41,932 bases of DNA from Labilithrix sp. (GCA_019637195.1 JAHBWA010000073.1:1-41932), one strand, 5' to 3'. Positions 8,223-17,740 are shown, numbered from the stretch's first letter. The notes: generated by a model not told the origin, from the sequence alone. Translations and numbers: made by a program.

Positions 8223-11200
8223 TTGATCGGCAGCCATGGTGTCCCGTCTGGATTCGTCACGCCGGGTACGTGTCCGTGCGGCCCGAGTGCCCGAGGATCC
8301 GAGTGTGTTGCTGGGTTATGTCCGCCATCGATTCGAAGCCCTGTCGGTCTTCCATTGGCGTCTACTGCCTGAATGAATCGACCATCGGGTGATCCTACTA
8401 TACGGCCGCCGGGGGGGGTTGGGATCGCGTTCCCTTTGGGATCCACGTAGAAGGTGCCGCGAGGGCAGCTAACTGCAATACCGACCCCGATGTTAATCGC
8501 GTCCTGCGTCACAGGCAACGAGAGCACCTGGAAGAGCGCAGCAAAAGCTGCCGTACCGGTCCCTCCAGCTATGTCCCCGATCGCGTCGCCATAGTGTCCG
8601 GCACTCCATGCATCTCCCGCATGCAAGAAGAGTCCCGCACTCGCCTCGAAGAGGCCTCGAGACCAGCCGTCGAAGTGGTTTCTGAAGGCGCCGGGAGGCG
8701 CGTACGCATACCCCGTCGGATCGATGAGATTGACAGGGTCGTCGGCCGCGTACGCATAGAAGTTCAGCCCTCCGCCAAACCTCGACCCGTCCTTCGTCGT
8801 CCACCGTCCCGTCGTCGGGTCGTAGTCCCTCGCCCCGAACCGCACGAGGTTCGTGTCTCGATCCCACAGCCCGCCCGCGAAGCCGAAGGGCTGGAATCCG
8901 GGCGCCGTATCGTTCGTGACGACTCCCCACTCGTCGTAGTCGAGCCGCTGAGCCACCGCTCCAGTGCTGGCATCAACGACGAGCCTGGGGCTGCCGAGAT
9001 GATCCGTGATGAAACGGTAGGCAACCCCGCCCTTGACCATGAAGTCGGGGGCATGGGCGCGCGTGCCGTACACGAATCGAGCAATCTCGGCGCCGGCGCC
9101 GTCCAGCTCGGCGACGATACGGCTCCCGCTGTAGATGAAGCCTTGCGTGAGCACGCCCGCGACCCTCTTGCCCACGCGGCGGGCACCACCGTCGATCACG
9201 TACTCGATGGGCGTGAGTGGGGCTGGCCGGCTGACGGTGCGGAGGCTTCCGTCAGCGTCGTAGTCGAACGTCGTTACGTCTCCGTCGTCGTCGCGCTTCC
9301 AGAGCTCGCCGTTCGGTCGGTACTCGAAGGTGACCGCTCCGTGGGTTAGCTGACGGTCTTGGCTGTCGTACGTCCCGTCGGTGCGGTTGCCGTTGGCGTC
9401 GTACTCGTACTCGCGTGTGGGCGAGCCCGCGCCGTTCTCGTAGACTTGCCATAGCCGACCAGCGGTGTCGTACTCGTAGCGCGTGGTCTCGGTCACGCTG
9501 TCGATCGTCTCTGTCTTGATGTGAATGCGCCCGGCGGCGTCGCGGTCGTAGCTTGCGCTGTAGCCGAGCAGCGACCCGGTAACGGTGTGGCTGGCGACCT
9601 CGCCGTAGGCGCTGTAGACGAAGGAGTCCACCACGCTACCGAGCGAGGTGCTCTTCAGCAGCCCGGTGTCGATCCCGCGCGTGAGCGACATTGCTCCTAC
9701 GTCGGTCAACAGGTTGTCACGATCATAATGGTACGCGATGGCCCCCGTGCCATCGAGGTTCCACGACGAGATGCGAAAGAAGTTGTCGTAGGTGAAGTTC
9801 AGCGCATGGCTGAACGGCCCGGTGACCGCTTGCTGGACAAGCAGCGAGGCGTCGTAGCTGTTCGCGAGGGTGACAGCGTCGTTGGCGACGCCAGAGAGAC
9901 GCCCCTGCGCATCGTAGCTGTACGAGGTGGTCGTTGCGTCCGTCACCTGGCGCAGGCGAGCGAGATCGTCGTATGCGTAGCCTGTTGGCGTGCCGGGTTG
10001 GCTCTTGTGGAGGAGCAGCCCGTCGGTGTCTCGACTGTAGGTCGTCGAAGCGCCCGGGCTCGGCGGCGCGTACGATGCAAGCAGGGTAGTCGGGCCCCAC
10101 GAGAAGCCGTGCGCGGGCTTGCTCGGGGGCGCGATGGAGATGAGGTTGCCGGCGCCGTCGTAGTCGAGCTCCAGCGAGCGTCCCCCGGGCAGCCCGACGA
10201 GCTTCGGTCGGCCGTTCCCGTCATGCTGTGCGTACGAGACGCCAAGCCCGGCTGGTGCTGACGTGCTGAGCACCCACCCCGTGCTAGGACTGTACGTTGT
10301 GGAATAGATGCGAGAGCCGTGCGTGACCTGATCAACGCGCCCCCGCGTGTCGTACCGCAACTGCATCGGGTGCAACTCGACCGGGTCCACGCCGAGCGCT
10401 GCGATCTCGACCACCCGTTCGCGATCGTCGAGATACGCGCGACTGGAGCGGCCCTCCGCGGATGTCGAGGTCCAGTACGACGGTGAACCCGCCGTGAATA
10501 CGCGCGAGGACACCGAGCTGGGGAGTCCGGCCCCCTCAAGCTGGGTGGTGATAGTCTGCCCCGTTACGCTGAAGGGCTCGCCGGCTGTCGCGAGGGTCGC
10601 CGTCCGGTTCTCGCGCCGCAGCATCGATCGAGTCCCGCTCTCGATTCGGAACTCCTTCGCGTAGCTCGCGCCTACACCCCAGCGAGGGTCAGCCGCGGTA
10701 GCCAAGACCTTTTCCGTCGAACCATCGGGGTACGTTCGTGCGAATCGCCCGTCTGCGTACCGATCCGTCACGGTAGTCAGCGTCGTCCCGAGCGTGAAAG
10801 TGCGCCGCTCGCGCACCGCGCTGTCGCCAAAGGCCCCGTCTGTCTGGACGCGATACCGCCGCAGGCGCCCCTCGGATGAGGTGACATCGACGCTCCAACC
10901 TCCCGGGCTGTCGCTCGCAGCGAGCCGGATGCCTGCGGACCCGGGGAGACCATTCACGTCACGAACGAGTCGGCCGTCCGAGGCGTACTCGAAGCGATGC
11001 GTACCTCCTTTCGGGTCGACCAGACGCGTCAGCAGGCCGGAAGATGAATGGGTCGCGAGCGTGACCTCACCATTCGGATTCGTGATGGTGTTGATGTATC
11101 CGTTCGTGTCCAGGCCAAGGACTGTCGTTTGGCCATGCGGTGCCGCGATCGTGATCTGCCCCGGAACGCGTGAGATCGTCGTGACGTTGCCGAGTCCGTC

Positions 11201-14200
11201 GGCGACGGACGTGAGTTGCTTGGTTGCCACATCATAGAAAAATGATTGAAGCACTACGCCATTGGTCGCAGATAGCGTACGGGTGTGTCTGCCGAGAATG
11301 TCAAATTCAAGGACGTGAGAGTCTGCGCGGCTCGGGATGCGGTAGACGCCAGAATTCGCGGAGTCTATGGGGTTGCGAAGTCGGCGCACTCGGGCGCCAG
11401 TCGTCTCTCCTATGAAGATATCGCCATTTTCACCATAGAGAAGCGCACGTGGGCCGGCGAATCGGGCCTGTAGCGCCGGGCCACCATCTCCGGAGTAGTC
11501 GTTTACGCCATACTCATGCGGGCCAGCGATCCGTAGGAGACTCCCGGAGGGGGCGCGGTGGACTATCTTGCTGCTGCAAGATAGCAAGATGGATTCGTCT
11601 GCGAGCGCGACCAACTGTCCGCCAAATGCGTGGGGGTGATCGCACCATGCGTTGTTGATTGAACTACCGAGAACGGTCGTCGAGATCCCGTTTGGCTCGA
11701 TCCGGATAACAGAATCGACATGGCCCTGGACGAGCATGACGCCATCGTTGCGAAGTGAAAGCGCGACGGGAGCTGCGCTGTCGGTAGGTCCAAAATAGGT
11801 GGAGATGGTTCCTTCCGGGCCAATTCGTCGAATGCGGTTGTGCCCAAGGTCCACCACGAAGATCGTGCCGTCCGAGGCGACTGCCACACTGGTCGGATTA
11901 CGGAGATCAGCAACTGTTGCCCGACCTCCGTCGCCACAGTTCGGCAGTGCAGGATGGATGCACTCCGTACTATTAGGAGGCGTCGCGCCGTTGCCAGCAA
12001 TGTGCTCAAGTGTCGGCGTTGGGCCGAGCACGATACGCCAGACTTGATGGCGATTCTGTTCCGAAAATATGATGCTGCCATCGGGGGCCACGGCGAGATG
12101 GGTGGGCCCGATGGCTCGGTTCAACGCCGGCTGGCCGTCCTGCTTCGGGAGCGTGCCGGCGCCCGCAACAGTCGTGATGATGCCGTTCTTATCAACGAGA
12201 CGCACTCGTCCATTGGGAGAGGTGGCGTGTCCATCTTGCGCGATATACAGGCTGCCGTCGATTCCGAGTGCCAAGTCGGAGATCTGGTTTATGTAGGCAT
12301 TGGTCGCCGGTCCATTGTCGCCATAAGCTAGTGGCGCCCCACCGCCCGCGATGCTCTCGACGACGTAGTTTCCGAGTACGTCTACCTCGCCTTCGCGCTG
12401 ACCGTCGCCGCGAAGGATCACCTTGTTCTCGGCGTCGTATACATGGTGAGCGTCTAGTAGCCAGCCGCCGAATCCGAGCCCCCGTGCGTCGGAGCTTTGA
12501 ATGCGACGAGTGACTTCTCGCCACATGATGACCACTCGCGCGGCGCGAACGCCCGTGATGGGAGCGACGACGCCGGGGCCGCCAGGGCCGGCGCCGAATC
12601 CGCCGGAGCCCGTCAGCGTCACGCCAGGGTACTGGTAGCCGACGCGGATCCGAACGTCTGTGTATCCTTCAACGTGCCGGCCGTAGGCGTCGAGTCCGTC
12701 CCACGTCCAAGTAAATGTGGCATTCGGCGCCAGCGGAGCCGAACGCTGGTATTGAAATAGGCGACCCGCTGCATGGATCTCAATGTGTGCTCTAATGAGA
12801 TTTTCTGGTGGGTTCTCGCCACTAATTTTGAAGTGGAGGCCTTTGCCCGAAAATCCAAGCATTCTATCGCTTTGATAGCGGAGCTTGAAGGGGGTTCCAA
12901 CGACGGGAACCTCTTCGCCGAGAGTGCGGGACTCACACCCGATGATTGAACCGTTCTCCTCGTTGTTGCACGGGGTCCTTCTATCCGAAAGATTCAGGTC
13001 CGGAGGGGGCCCGTCGTTTGGGCCAGGACCGAAGCCCCAGTTTGCGTCCCAGGGAGAGAAATGAGGCAGAGTAATGCGCCAGATCTCTGCGCCTGCGCCG
13101 TATAGTGACGCGAGCGTCTGCAGCTCGGTCGCTGTGATGCCGAGTGCGTCGAGGTCGACACCCGTGTCCGCGATGCCGTCGCCCGTGATGTCGACGGTCG
13201 CAGTCCCGCCGCCTACGCTCAGCACCTTGAGGACCCGGCCCGACTTCTCGGCCATCCAGGCGCCCTTCTCGCGATCGTAGTAGCCTAGGGGGACGTGCTC
13301 GCCGACGGGGTAGTGCGTGAAGTTGTCGATATAGACGGATACGTCCTTGTTGAAGTGGACGTCCTCGACTCCGGCAGATGTCGCGGCGGGGATGCTCGCT
13401 TCGAACGCGTACGTGTAGCCGCTCGTTGGTGGCAGGATGCCGGGCATTCTCTGTCTGCCATTCGGCCCACGAGTATATTCGGTGAGCTGAACCGAGAGCG
13501 GTGTGCTTGGCGGAGGTGAGAAGTTCGATATGGTTGTGTTCTCTGGAAAGTAGATGATCGCCTGGCGCGCGTCGTCGGCATCTTCGCCTGCCGGCGTGAC
13601 CTCACCGTGGACGACCTGAGGGGTCGGTGAGCCCGGGAGGAACTTCTCCGTTGGGTTAGTGTAGGCCGGCGTGAGCACGCTGTCCTCGACAAACGCGAAG
13701 CCATGCGGTGAGGTCTTGACGGTACGCTGCATGGTGAGCGCGCCAGATGCCTCGATGTTGACGGTGAACGTGCCTCCGCCGTTGACCGCGAGATCGAAGT
13801 GGCCATCACTGCGTGTGAGTGTTGAGCCGTACTCCGGATGGTTGACTATAGTGACCATCGCTCCAGGAGCGGCGACTGTGTGTGCTGACGCCGGTGAGGG
13901 GGACGTGAACACCCGCCCGCGGATGACCGCTGTTCGCTTGGGATCGATCGTCCCCGGAGAGACTCCGGTTTGAACCGGGTTCAATCCGGTGTAGAGAAAT
14001 TCGGTCGACCGGTCGAAGCTCGTCGGGGTCGTCGGATCGAGCTGCGGTGCGTCAGCGTTCGATTGACAGGTCACGATCGGCTCGTTGACGATGCCACCCC
14101 GAGAGGGATCGCAGGAGTCTTCGGTACAGGCGTTTTGGTCGTCGACATCCGCTGCCGTGAGAGGTGTCCCGGGTGCGCACTCACCGGCGGAGCATGTCTC

Positions 14201-14917
14201 CTCACCGTTGCAGGGGTTACCGTCAGAACAAGAAGTGCCCGCCGGCGGAGGCGTTCCTGCGAGACAGACGCCCTCGCCGTCGCAGGTCTCGAGCCCGTTG
14301 CACGCGTTGCCGTCCGAGCAGATCGTGCCTTCGTCCGCTGGAGAGCAGACGAGCGGTCCTGTCGCCGGATCGCAGGAGTAGATCAGGCAGCGATTCGTGC
14401 CGCCGTCCATGAAGGGCGACACGCGCACGCGGATGCCGATCGACGGGGGCGGCGATGCCGGTACGTTCGATGTAACCTGCCACGTGAGACTGAAGGACGT
14501 GACGTGGAGCAGTGTGGAGGCCGAAGGTGTCCCAGGGAGCGCGGTCCCGACACGAATCGTGCGATCACGCTCGGCGATGAGCTCGAAACCGCCGCTGCCT
14601 TCCTCGGCAGTGAAGTTAACCTGTCCGGTCCCCTGGTAGTCGCCCGAGGCGCGCCACCAAAGAACCTCCGCAGTGCGAGGAAGATAGCCGATGACGGGAT
14701 GTAGCGCGTCGATCGCGCTCTCTGTCACAGGATCATTCGAGGTCCCGTCCGCGTCGAGCATCGACGTTCGGCAGTGGCCTTCGCCGGTAATCGTCGCGCT
14801 TCGGTCTCGGTTCGAGAGATCGCGCCTCGTCCTCGAGCCGCCCGAGCAAGACAGACAAATGAGCACGAGACTGAGCAGCGCCAACGAGCGCAACCATGTC
14901 GGCAAAATGTGGCGCAT
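8219..14917 (-). CDS. Giant Rhs-repeat lipoprotein with NHL-like region and variable C-terminal toxin
   Basis: The product has 2232 residues. An N-terminal signal ends LVLICLSCSGG (Cys24; the -3 position is unusual), so export and possible lipid anchoring are expected. Modules in order: a Cys-rich repeat region at about 172-286 (CSDGNACNGLETC, CSDGNPCNGEETC); a carboxypeptidase-regulatory-like beta domain at about 322-415 (IRGRVF, PGAMVTIVNHPEYGSTLTRS); NHL-type blades at about 860-1165 (PTSVAVASDGTIFVVDLGHN); YD repeats from about 1190; and the Rhs core end with DHLGSPRLVVDASTG and DYDPTTGRWTTKD, closing at DPVNLIDPTGY (DPTG near 2066). The last 160 residues differ and end in a His-rich domain, GGHNPATHSDPRALGPHGH to GTPWLPIK. 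This is a polymorphic toxin: the Rhs shell encloses a toxin released at the boundary. AAGGA lies nine bases upstream of the start. Confidence 0.9.
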   Translation of the reverse strand: MRHILPTWLRSLALLSLVLICLSCSGGSRTRRDLSNRDRSATITGEGHCRTSMLDADGTSNDPVTESAIDALHPVIGYLPRTAEVLWWRASGDYQGTGQVNFTAEEGSGGFELIAERDRTIRVGTALPGTPSASTLLHVTSFSLTWQVTSNVPASPPPSIGIRVRVSPFMDGGTNRCLIYSCDPATGPLVCSPADEGTICSDGNACNGLETCDGEGVCLAGTPPPAGTSCSDGNPCNGEETCSAGECAPGTPLTAADVDDQNACTEDSCDPSRGGIVNEPIVTCQSNADAPQLDPTTPTSFDRSTEFLYTGLNPVQTGVSPGTIDPKRTAVIRGRVFTSPSPASAHTVAAPGAMVTIVNHPEYGSTLTRSDGHFDLAVNGGGTFTVNIEASGALTMQRTVKTSPHGFAFVEDSVLTPAYTNPTEKFLPGSPTPQVVHGEVTPAGEDADDARQAIIYFPENTTISNFSPPPSTPLSVQLTEYTRGPNGRQRMPGILPPTSGYTYAFEASIPAATSAGVEDVHFNKDVSVYIDNFTHYPVGEHVPLGYYDREKGAWMAEKSGRVLKVLSVGGGTATVDITGDGIADTGVDLDALGITATELQTLASLYGAGAEIWRITLPHFSPWDANWGFGPGPNDGPPPDLNLSDRRTPCNNEENGSIIGCESRTLGEEVPVVGTPFKLRYQSDRMLGFSGKGLHFKISGENPPENLIRAHIEIHAAGRLFQYQRSAPLAPNATFTWTWDGLDAYGRHVEGYTDVRIRVGYQYPGVTLTGSGGFGAGPGGPGVVAPITGVRAARVVIMWREVTRRIQSSDARGLGFGGWLLDAHHVYDAENKVILRGDGQREGEVDVLGNYVVESIAGGGAPLAYGDNGPATNAYINQISDLALGIDGSLYIAQDGHATSPNGRVRLVDKNGIITTVAGAGTLPKQDGQPALNRAIGPTHLAVAPDGSIIFSEQNRHQVWRIVLGPTPTLEHIAGNGATPPNSTECIHPALPNCGDGGRATVADLRNPTSVAVASDGTIFVVDLGHNRIRRIGPEGTISTYFGPTDSAAPVALSLRNDGVMLVQGHVDSVIRIEPNGISTTVLGSSINNAWCDHPHAFGGQLVALADESILLSCSSKIVHRAPSGSLLRIAGPHEYGVNDYSGDGGPALQARFAGPRALLYGENGDIFIGETTGARVRRLRNPIDSANSGVYRIPSRADSHVLEFDILGRHTRTLSATNGVVLQSFFYDVATKQLTSVADGLGNVTTISRVPGQITIAAPHGQTTVLGLDTNGYINTITNPNGEVTLATHSSSGLLTRLVDPKGGTHRFEYASDGRLVRDVNGLPGSAGIRLAASDSPGGWSVDVTSSEGRLRRYRVQTDGAFGDSAVRERRTFTLGTTLTTVTDRYADGRFARTYPDGSTEKVLATAADPRWGVGASYAKEFRIESGTRSMLRRENRTATLATAGEPFSVTGQTITTQLEGAGLPSSVSSRVFTAGSPSYWTSTSAEGRSSRAYLDDRERVVEIAALGVDPVELHPMQLRYDTRGRVDQVTHGSRIYSTTYSPSTGWVLSTSAPAGLGVSYAQHDGNGRPKLVGLPGGRSLELDYDGAGNLISIAPPSKPAHGFSWGPTTLLASYAPPSPGASTTYSRDTDGLLLHKSQPGTPTGYAYDDLARLRQVTDATTTSYSYDAQGRLSGVANDAVTLANSYDASLLVQQAVTGPFSHALNFTYDNFFRISSWNLDGTGAIAYHYDRDNLLTDVGAMSLTRGIDTGLLKSTSLGSVVDSFVYSAYGEVASHTVTGSLLGYSASYDRDAAGRIHIKTETIDSVTETTRYEYDTAGRLWQVYENGAGSPTREYEYDANGNRTDGTYDSQDRQLTHGAVTFEYRPNGELWKRDDDGDVTTFDYDADGSLRTVSRPAPLTPIEYVIDGGARRVGKRVAGVLTQGFIYSGSRIVAELDGAGAEIARFVYGTRAHAPDFMVKGGVAYRFITDHLGSPRLVVDASTGAVAQRLDYDEWGVVTNDTAPGFQPFGFAGGLWDRDTNLVRFGARDYDPTTGRWTTKDGSRFGGGLNFYAYAADDPVNLIDPTGYAYAPPGAFRNHFDGWSRGLFEASAGLFLHAGDAWSAGHYGDAIGDIAGGTGTAAFAALFQVLSLPVTQDAINIGVGIAVSCPRGTFYVDPKGNAIPTPPGGRIVGSPDGRFIQAVDANGRPTGLRIDGGHNPATHSDPRALGPHGHVPGVTNPDGTPWLPIK

Positions 14918-15288
14918 CCGAGAGTGTCCTTGTTTGCGGTCGAGCGAGCTGCGAGCTTGCGATTGATTGATGAGTCAGCACGTGACTCGGACGACTGCAC
15001 CGCAATGCAGGGTGTTACGGTGTTTCGGGTCCGACTTGTGGAGACGATGCCAATGCGGCCTACCTTGATGGCTGCATGGGCATCGGTGTAGGCGGTTGGT
15101 CCGGTGAGACCATCGATAGGTTCCTCCGCGTCGCCATTTTCCGCTCTGCCGGTGTTGTTCTCGCGCCCAGGACGACACGGGGAGTGATACGCGACGCCTG
15201 AGTTGTCGGGTCCCTTGACCAAACTGCATGGTTATGAACAAGTGGTCGTTTCCAGGTTGCGAGCGATTGCGATGGTGGGTGCCACGCT
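14918..15288. other. 371-bp region upstream of the Rhs gene
   Basis: The Rhs promoter should lie here. No convincing hexamer pair was found. A short operator-like palindrome, GAGTCA-GCACG-TGACTC (14972-14988), lies about 55 bases upstream of the Rhs start codon. The short open frames in this stretch lack domain features. Confidence 0.4.
14972..14988. promoter_or_regulatory. Operator-like palindrome upstream of the Rhs toxin gene
   Basis: Six-base arms GAGTCA and TGACTC are separated by five bases, about 55 bases before the Rhs start. The size fits a dimeric regulator site, but six-base arms can arise by chance. Confidence 0.25.
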
Positions 15289-16317
15289 CTAGTTTGTGAC
15301 CATGCCTGTCAAACCAAGCTGACCAAATGGAGGTGAGTACGCATACCCGATGCACGCAAACGTTGAACCGGTCTGGCCGATCTCAAGCCAATTGATCGTG
15401 TGGTACCCAGGAGAAAGGTACCCGTTATAAGCTGATCTCAAGTGCGCGTATGCACTCGGTCCGCCGTTGTCTAGCTCGACGATGTTGGCCGAATTTACTG
15501 TCGTGGAGTCAATGCCAATGCCAGAGGCCGCATAGTATCCGTTTTGGGAGCTAGTGCACATTCCGGCAGTGGTTATGGATATGCTTGTGCTGGGTCGGGT
15601 GATTTGGCCGAGCGAGCCCGCCACAATCGCAGCGCGCCCGTTATTTGAGTTACCCCCGACGGGCCGCCAAGAGTTTGTTCCTGAGAAACTCCAGGTGGTG
15701 TTGTGGTAGGCGTCAAAATGCCTGGCTACCTGATTGTATCTATTCCATACGAGCCGGCTACTGGGGGTGTCGACAAATGAGCTTCCCACAGTTCGAGCGA
15801 CACCGACATACCGCCGGCTTGCATCTCCCGATTTTACCTGAATGCTGTCCTGCAAATTCAGTGCAGGGTAGGCTGGGGATGGCTCTGCGATCAGCTCCAG
15901 GCGAACGTCCTGCCCATCCCAGTACGCAAATACGTTATAGTATGTATTTGTTAAGTATGTTTCGTTGGAGGAGCTGACGGTTACGACTGCCGAGCGTGCG
16001 ACCCACGCGTTGCCGTCGTATAGAGAAATCATGTTCGATGTGTACGGGACTAGATACAGCTGAGAGCTGCTGGCGCCAGAATGATGGACTGGGTCGTGCG
16101 GTGTTGTGGACAAACGAAAGCCATTGATTCCTGGGTCGACAGTGTTCGTGCCGCAGCAACCGCCGATAACTGGATTGGATATCTCGTCGACGGTTGGTGC
16201 GGCCTCAGACTCGGTCTCGTCGACTGGGTAACCGCAGCCCAGCTGCCAGGTGGCAAGCGATCCCGCCGTCAGGCATTGGGTGAGGAGTTGGCGGGCCCGA
16301 CTTCGGCAGATTTTCAT
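15289..16317 (-). CDS. Exported lipoprotein-like protein with phage-tail-like beta body
   Basis: The 342-residue protein has an N-terminal signal (MKICRSRARQLLTQCLTAGS onward) and a possible lipid-anchor Cys28 in WQLGC; the -3 residue is atypical. From about residue 66 on it reads like phage tail or receptor-binding modules: GFRLSTTPHDPVH, LYLVPYTSNMISLYDG, NVFAYWDGQDVRLEL, LNLQDSIQVKSGDASRRYVG and SRLVWNRYNQVARHF. Phage proteins of this class share the order 'LYFTPY..IALYDG..YDVFVY..LTLE..V.VKSG..RRYLG..RFVWN.YN.V'. Here the body is fused to an export signal with no phage genes nearby, so a tail domain appears to have been adopted as a surface or secreted protein. AAGGAG precedes the start at seven bases. 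GC is low for this genome. A binding role is inferred. Confidence 0.7.
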   Translation of the reverse strand: MKICRSRARQLLTQCLTAGSLATWQLGCGYPVDETESEAAPTVDEISNPVIGGCCGTNTVDPGINGFRLSTTPHDPVHHSGASSSQLYLVPYTSNMISLYDGNAWVARSAVVTVSSSNETYLTNTYYNVFAYWDGQDVRLELIAEPSPAYPALNLQDSIQVKSGDASRRYVGVARTVGSSFVDTPSSRLVWNRYNQVARHFDAYHNTTWSFSGTNSWRPVGGNSNNGRAAIVAGSLGQITRPSTSISITTAGMCTSSQNGYYAASGIGIDSTTVNSANIVELDNGGPSAYAHLRSAYNGYLSPGYHTINWLEIGQTGSTFACIGYAYSPPFGQLGLTGMVTN

Positions 16318-16360
16318 TGCGTTCTCCTTGAGCGAGAAATTAGGTGTCGGAAAGGCGTTT

Positions 16361-16368
16361 GCCCGAGA
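16361..16368 (+). repeat. Left copy of 8-bp target-site duplication GCCCGAGA
   Basis: The copy is immediately outside the terminal GGGTGTGG of the ISKra4-like element and identical to 17741-17748. Confidence 0.85.
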
Positions 16369-17740
16369 GGGTGTGGCTCCGAAACTGAGCGGTCATGCGG
16401 CGCGCCGGATGCGCGGTTTCGGCGGAGCGAGCGCGAGCGCCATGGCGGCGTCCCATCGGTCGGACAGGGAGAGCGCGCGGAGCTGGATGATGTGCTCTCC
16501 GGTGTCGATCTTCCGGCGGGCGCCGCTTCGGTTCATCCGCAGGTTCACGAGGCTCTTGCACGTCGCCTCCACGTTGCCGCTCCCGAGCGGCAGCCCCAGC
16601 TTGCGCGCACGGGCGTAGTCCATGCGCCCAGCGTTGTTCTCCAGGTAGGTGATGGCGTTGTGCACGGGCTCGTCTTCGCCGACCTTCGAACGCTCCGCGC
16701 CCGACGCGCGGAGCTCTCGGAGGATCTCGCTCCGCGCCGCGCCATCGCAGAGCAGCGACAGACGCAGGCGCGGACGCTTTGCGAGTACCTGCAAGACGTC
16801 GTCAGCGGGCCCTCCGCAGAGGCGCTCGGGATCGCCTCCCGGGATCGTGCCGTAGCGCAGGCCCCGGATGGCGTTGCCCTCCGTTTCGTGGAGGCACACC
16901 GTGCCGACGTAGCCCATGCGGAAGACGTGCGAGATCGGGTTCTTCGCCGCTCCCTTTCGCGGTCGTCCGGCCGGACGGGCCCGCGGCTCCTCCATCGGCA
17001 CGGGGACGCGGTCGAGCGAGACGCTGATCGACCGCGCTTCGTCTGGAACATCTTCGTCGTCGATAAGGGCGCGCTCGATGGCGGGGGCCTGCTTCACATA
17101 GCGTTTCCCCGCGGCGTGCCCCTCCCGCTCGAACCTCGAGCGCGAGTACGACAGCGTCCGCATCTGCCGCGCCGTGGCTTCGGCCTCGCGCGAGATCCGC
17201 TGCTGAAGAAGATGGGCCATCTGCTTCGCCGTCCACGGCAGCCACCCATCGGCCACCACGCCGGCGCGCAACGACACCAAATCGATCGAGCTTGCGTCCT
17301 TCTTCCCCGCCTCGCGGTACAGCGTCCTCGTCACGGAGACGCTACCCGCGCGCGAATGATGGTCGCCCGGCGAGCGCAACACGCGACGGAAGCGGAGGCC
17401 GTCGATCGTGACCGCCGGCGCGTCGAGTCGAGCGCGCTCAGCGCGGGCTCATGCGCCGCGCTCTCGATCGCGGCGACGCGATCCATGAGCGCCGCCTCGA
17501 ACGCGTCGTAGGCCGACGGACCGATGGCGGCGCTGCGCGCCACCTGCGCCTCCACCTGCTCCGCCAGCGCGGTCATCGCCGCTGCGAGCTTCGCCATCGT
17601 CGCGGGAACCTGCACCATCAACTTGTCGCCTACCCCTCCCGGCCTACAGCACGCCCACGCCTCCCGCAGGTCCGAACCGAACGCTCCGATGTCGATTCCG
17701 CTGTGGTGATCAACGTGCAGTCACGCTGAGATCCACACCC
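16369..17740 (-). mobile_element. ISKra4-like insertion sequence, 1372 bp, with terminal repeats and target duplication
   Basis: Both ends begin GGGTGTGG reading inward (16369-16376 and, on the opposite strand, 17740-17733). A weaker match continues beyond the first eight bases. Exactly outside each end sits GCCCGAGA, an 8-bp target-site duplication. The single gene inside is a frameshifted transposase. The element lies 43 bases upstream of the phage-tail-like lipoprotein start, on the side where its promoter should be, so it probably separates that gene from its native promoter. Removing the element and one GCCCGAGA restores the empty site. Confidence 0.85.
16393..17618 (-). pseudogene. ISKra4-family transposase, frameshifted
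   Basis: The N-terminal part (from ATG 17618) reads MVQVPATMAKLAAAMTALA and continues to HEPALSALD. The remainder reads on in another frame as APAVTIDGLRFRRVLRS, then WLPWTAKQMAHLLQQ, GYVGTVCLHETEGNAI, LGLPLGSGNVEATCKSL, NRSGARRKIDTGEHI and LRALSLSDRWDAAM. The GSGNVEATCK and DTGEHI..LRALSLSDRW blocks are characteristic of ISKra4-type transposases. The break near 17440 is a tandem TCGACTCGAC; dropping one 5-base copy restores the expected LDAPAVTIDG. The total restored length is about 407 residues, normal for the family. The lesion looks recent because the rest of the frame is intact. Confidence 0.8.

Noticed and set aside
9521..10261. Plus-strand frame opposite the Rhs repeats
   Set aside because: It is antisense to regular YD repeats, which keep other frames open by periodicity.
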